Assembly: GCF_044904665.1 (NCBI RefSeq)
Contig: NZ_JADIKM010000001.1
Location: 1 to 64,000 of the forward strand
Length of the DNA: 64,000 nucleotides
Source: Dyella_A ginsengisoli
GTDB lineage: Bacteria; Pseudomonadota; Gammaproteobacteria; Xanthomonadales; Rhodanobacteraceae
Reading direction: 5' to 3'
The notes beneath the pieces are model-generated. The model was not told where the DNA came from, searched no databases, and was given only the letters and a program-made list of their open reading frames with translations. Below are positions 62,421-64,000 of this stretch, piece after piece (the first letter of the stretch is position 1; each line of letters opens with the position of its first letter). The position numbers and the translations under genes are program-made.

Positions 62421-63539
62421 ATGAATACCGCCATCGAGACTGCCACTGCGCGCGCCGATGTCGCGCCGCCCCGCACCGCCCGCGCGTGGGCGCTGGCGTG
62501 GGCGTTCTGGACACTGCTGGCGCTGTCCTACGGGCTGGCCGGCGGGCTGTCCTCGCTAAGCGAGGGTCACGCACCGGCGTGGTCGCGCGCCTTCGGCTGG
62601 AACGCGACGGACTTCTACCTGTGGATGCTGCTCACGCCGCTGATCGGCCGGCTCGGCCGTGCCACGGCGACGGGCGGATGGAAGCGCCTGCTCGCCGTGC
62701 ACGCTCCGGCCAGCCTCGCCGTCACGCTGGGGCAGACGCTGCTGCAGCTGGCCGTTTTCTGGTTGGTCTTCGGCCCGGGCCACATGCCGGTGCAGACGCT
62801 CGGTGGCTTCGTCACGATGGAGTTCGCCTACAAGTTCCAGCAGGGACTGGTGTGCTACTGGGTGATCCTGGCGGTGCTGCGCGGCATGGAGTCGCGACGA
62901 CGGCTGCGCGACGAACGCCTGCGCAGCGCGGCGCTGGAAACCCAGCTGGTGCAGTCGCAGCTGCAGGCGCTGCGCATGCAGCTGCAGCCGCATTTCCTGT
63001 TCAACACGCTCAACGCGATATCCGCGCTGGCGCTGTCCGATCCGGCGCAGGCGCGACTGATGATCGCGCGGCTGGCCGACTTCCTGCGCCTGACCCTGGA
63101 GGAGCGGCATGCGCAGCAGGTGCCGCTGGCGCGCGAGCTGCAGTTCCTGGAGTACTACCTGGCGATCCAGCAGGTGCGCTTCCAGGATCGCCTCGGGGTG
63201 GAGTGGGACGTGCACGAGGACACCCGCGAGGCCGCGGTGCCGCACCTGATCCTGCAACCGCTGGTGGAGAACGCGCTGCGCCACGGCCTGCTGGCCAAGG
63301 CCGAGTTCGGCCGCCTGCGCATCGCCGCGCAGCGCGTGGGCGGCGAGCTGCATCTTGCGGTGGATGACGACGGCCTTGGCCTGCCGCCCGGCGGCGCGAC
63401 CGAGGGCATCGGCCTGGGCAACACGCGGGCGCGCCTGCGCATGCTGTTCGGCGATAGCGCCCGACTCGAGCTGCGCTCCCGGCCGGATGGCGGCACCCGT
63501 GCCGAGGTCCGCCTGCCGTTCGTGGCGGGTGCCGCATGA
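62421..63539 (+). CDS. LytS/YehU-type sensor histidine kinase
   Basis: 372 residues. Four N-terminal membrane segments (about 23-45, 63-80, 91-119, 138-152), then the His_kinase domain with LQPHFLFNTLNAIS (phospho-accepting His191) and a HATPase region with QPLVENALRHG and GIGLGNTRARL. No separate periplasmic sensor domain is seen, so it probably senses within the membrane. The stop overlaps the regulator start by four bases. The start at 62421 avoids a 26-residue extension of unlikely composition. Confidence 0.9.
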   Translation: MNTAIETATARADVAPPRTARAWALAWAFWTLLALSYGLAGGLSSLSEGHAPAWSRAFGWNATDFYLWMLLTPLIGRLGRATATGGWKRLLAVHAPASLAVTLGQTLLQLAVFWLVFGPGHMPVQTLGGFVTMEFAYKFQQGLVCYWVILAVLRGMESRRRLRDERLRSAALETQLVQSQLQALRMQLQPHFLFNTLNAISALALSDPAQARLMIARLADFLRLTLEERHAQQVPLARELQFLEYYLAIQQVRFQDRLGVEWDVHEDTREAAVPHLILQPLVENALRHGLLAKAEFGRLRIAAQRVGGELHLAVDDDGLGLPPGGATEGIGLGNTRARLRMLFGDSARLELRSRPDGGTRAEVRLPFVAGAA

Positions 63540-64000
63540 GCGCCGTGCGCCTGCGCGCCCTGCTGGTCGACGACGAGATCCTCGCCCGGCTCGCCGTGCG
63601 CCAGGCGCTGGCCGCGCACGAGGACGTGGAGGTCGTGGGCGAATGCGGCAACGCCGCTGAAGCGATGCAGGCAGTGCAGGCGTTGCGGCCGGATCTGTTG
63701 TTCCTGGACATCCAGATGCCGGGCCTGGACGGCTTCGGCCTGCTCGAGCACCTGGCGGGCCAGCACGCACCGATGGTGGTGTTCACCACCGCCTTCGCCG
63801 AGCACGCGCTGCAGGCTTTCGATGCCGCGGCGCTGGACTACCTGCTCAAGCCGTTCGACCAGGTCCGCTTCGGCCAGGCCATGGCGCGCGTGCGGCATCA
63901 CTGGCAGGGCCTGCAGGCGGGCGTCGCGTCCGTCGCCGAAAGCGACGCAGAGCACGCGCAGCGCATCAGCGTGCGGCGTGGCGAGCACTTGTGCGTGATC
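63536..64000 (+). CDS. LytTR family response regulator (cut by window end)
   Basis: The first 155 codons are present. Receiver domain with LVDDE (acidic pocket), phospho-acceptor Asp58 in LDIQMPG and the lysine in LLKPFD. The start of a LytTR DNA-binding domain (RISVRRGEHLCVI) is at the right edge. Cognate partner of the preceding kinase by ATGA overlap. The C-terminal half of the DNA-binding domain lies outside the window. Confidence 0.9.
   Translation, partial: MSAVRLRALLVDDEILARLAVRQALAAHEDVEVVGECGNAAEAMQAVQALRPDLLFLDIQMPGLDGFGLLEHLAGQHAPMVVFTTAFAEHALQAFDAAALDYLLKPFDQVRFGQAMARVRHHWQGLQAGVASVAESDAEHAQRISVRRGEHLCVI

Overview
The window reads as chromosomal DNA from a high-GC gammaproteobacterium of the Xanthomonadales, most likely the Rhodanobacteraceae (Rhodanobacter/Dyella/Frateuria type). 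The basis is the codon and base composition, the coaBC-dut-algC order shared with pseudomonads and xanthomonads, a biosynthetic SpeA next to SpeE, a TorF-type porin beside glnK-amtB, and an NtrBC pair. The genus is an inference. Almost all of the window is dense core genome. Most long open frames opposite these genes are GC-driven shadows and are not annotated.

Region by region. 1-1523: promoter and leader of a ribosomal RNA operon that runs leftward out of the window, then tyrS. 1.7-6 kb: cell-wall genes (M23 endopeptidase, anmK, ampG) with a small ribbon-helix-helix protein. 6-13.5 kb: xthA, an acetyltransferase, pyrE, a DUF4124 protein, then coaBC-dut-algC on the minus strand and radC. 13.5-14.1 kb: a gene-free stretch with a probable leftward small RNA and two DnaA boxes. 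14.1-21.4 kb: argS, a SPOR protein, two short-chain dehydrogenases, a patatin and speA. 21.4-21.7 kb: a nested palindromic element between speA and speE. 22-33.7 kb: housekeeping and envelope genes (ParA-like ATPase, SixA, YceI, phospholipase D lipoprotein, TonB-like protein, FadI-like thiolase, flavin oxidoreductase). 33.7-36.1 kb: ntrBC.

36.1-38.25 kb is the only clearly foreign-looking segment. It is AT-richer and carries tiny ORFs, strong palindromes, two strong terminators and one unrecognised 318-residue protein. 38.3-42.6 kb holds a secreted TonB-domain protein and a MrfAB-type DNA-repair pair (helicase plus exonuclease). 42.8-46.7 kb is a leftward cluster of exported proteins: a Cache-like sensor, a cupredoxin lipoprotein, an exported truncated hemoglobin, a DUF3034 outer-membrane-type protein and a COG4315 protein. 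It looks like a poorly described periplasmic redox or gas-sensing module. 47-52.2 kb: a PfkB sugar kinase, then the nitrogen block glnA, amtB, glnK and porin, with a sigma-54 promoter and an NtrC-type site before glnA; ntrBC lies 12 kb away. 52.8-60.6 kb: uppP and a LysR-controlled MexEF-OprN-like efflux operon. 60.6 kb to the end: a DUF4440 protein, a secreted PD40-type protein and a LytS/LytR-type two-component pair cut by the window edge.

No tRNA, CRISPR array, integrase or intact transposase was seen. The best candidates for undescribed biology are the 36.4-38.1 kb islet, the leftward RNA at 13.6 kb, the palindromic element at 21.4 kb and the exported hemoglobin/cupredoxin cluster.
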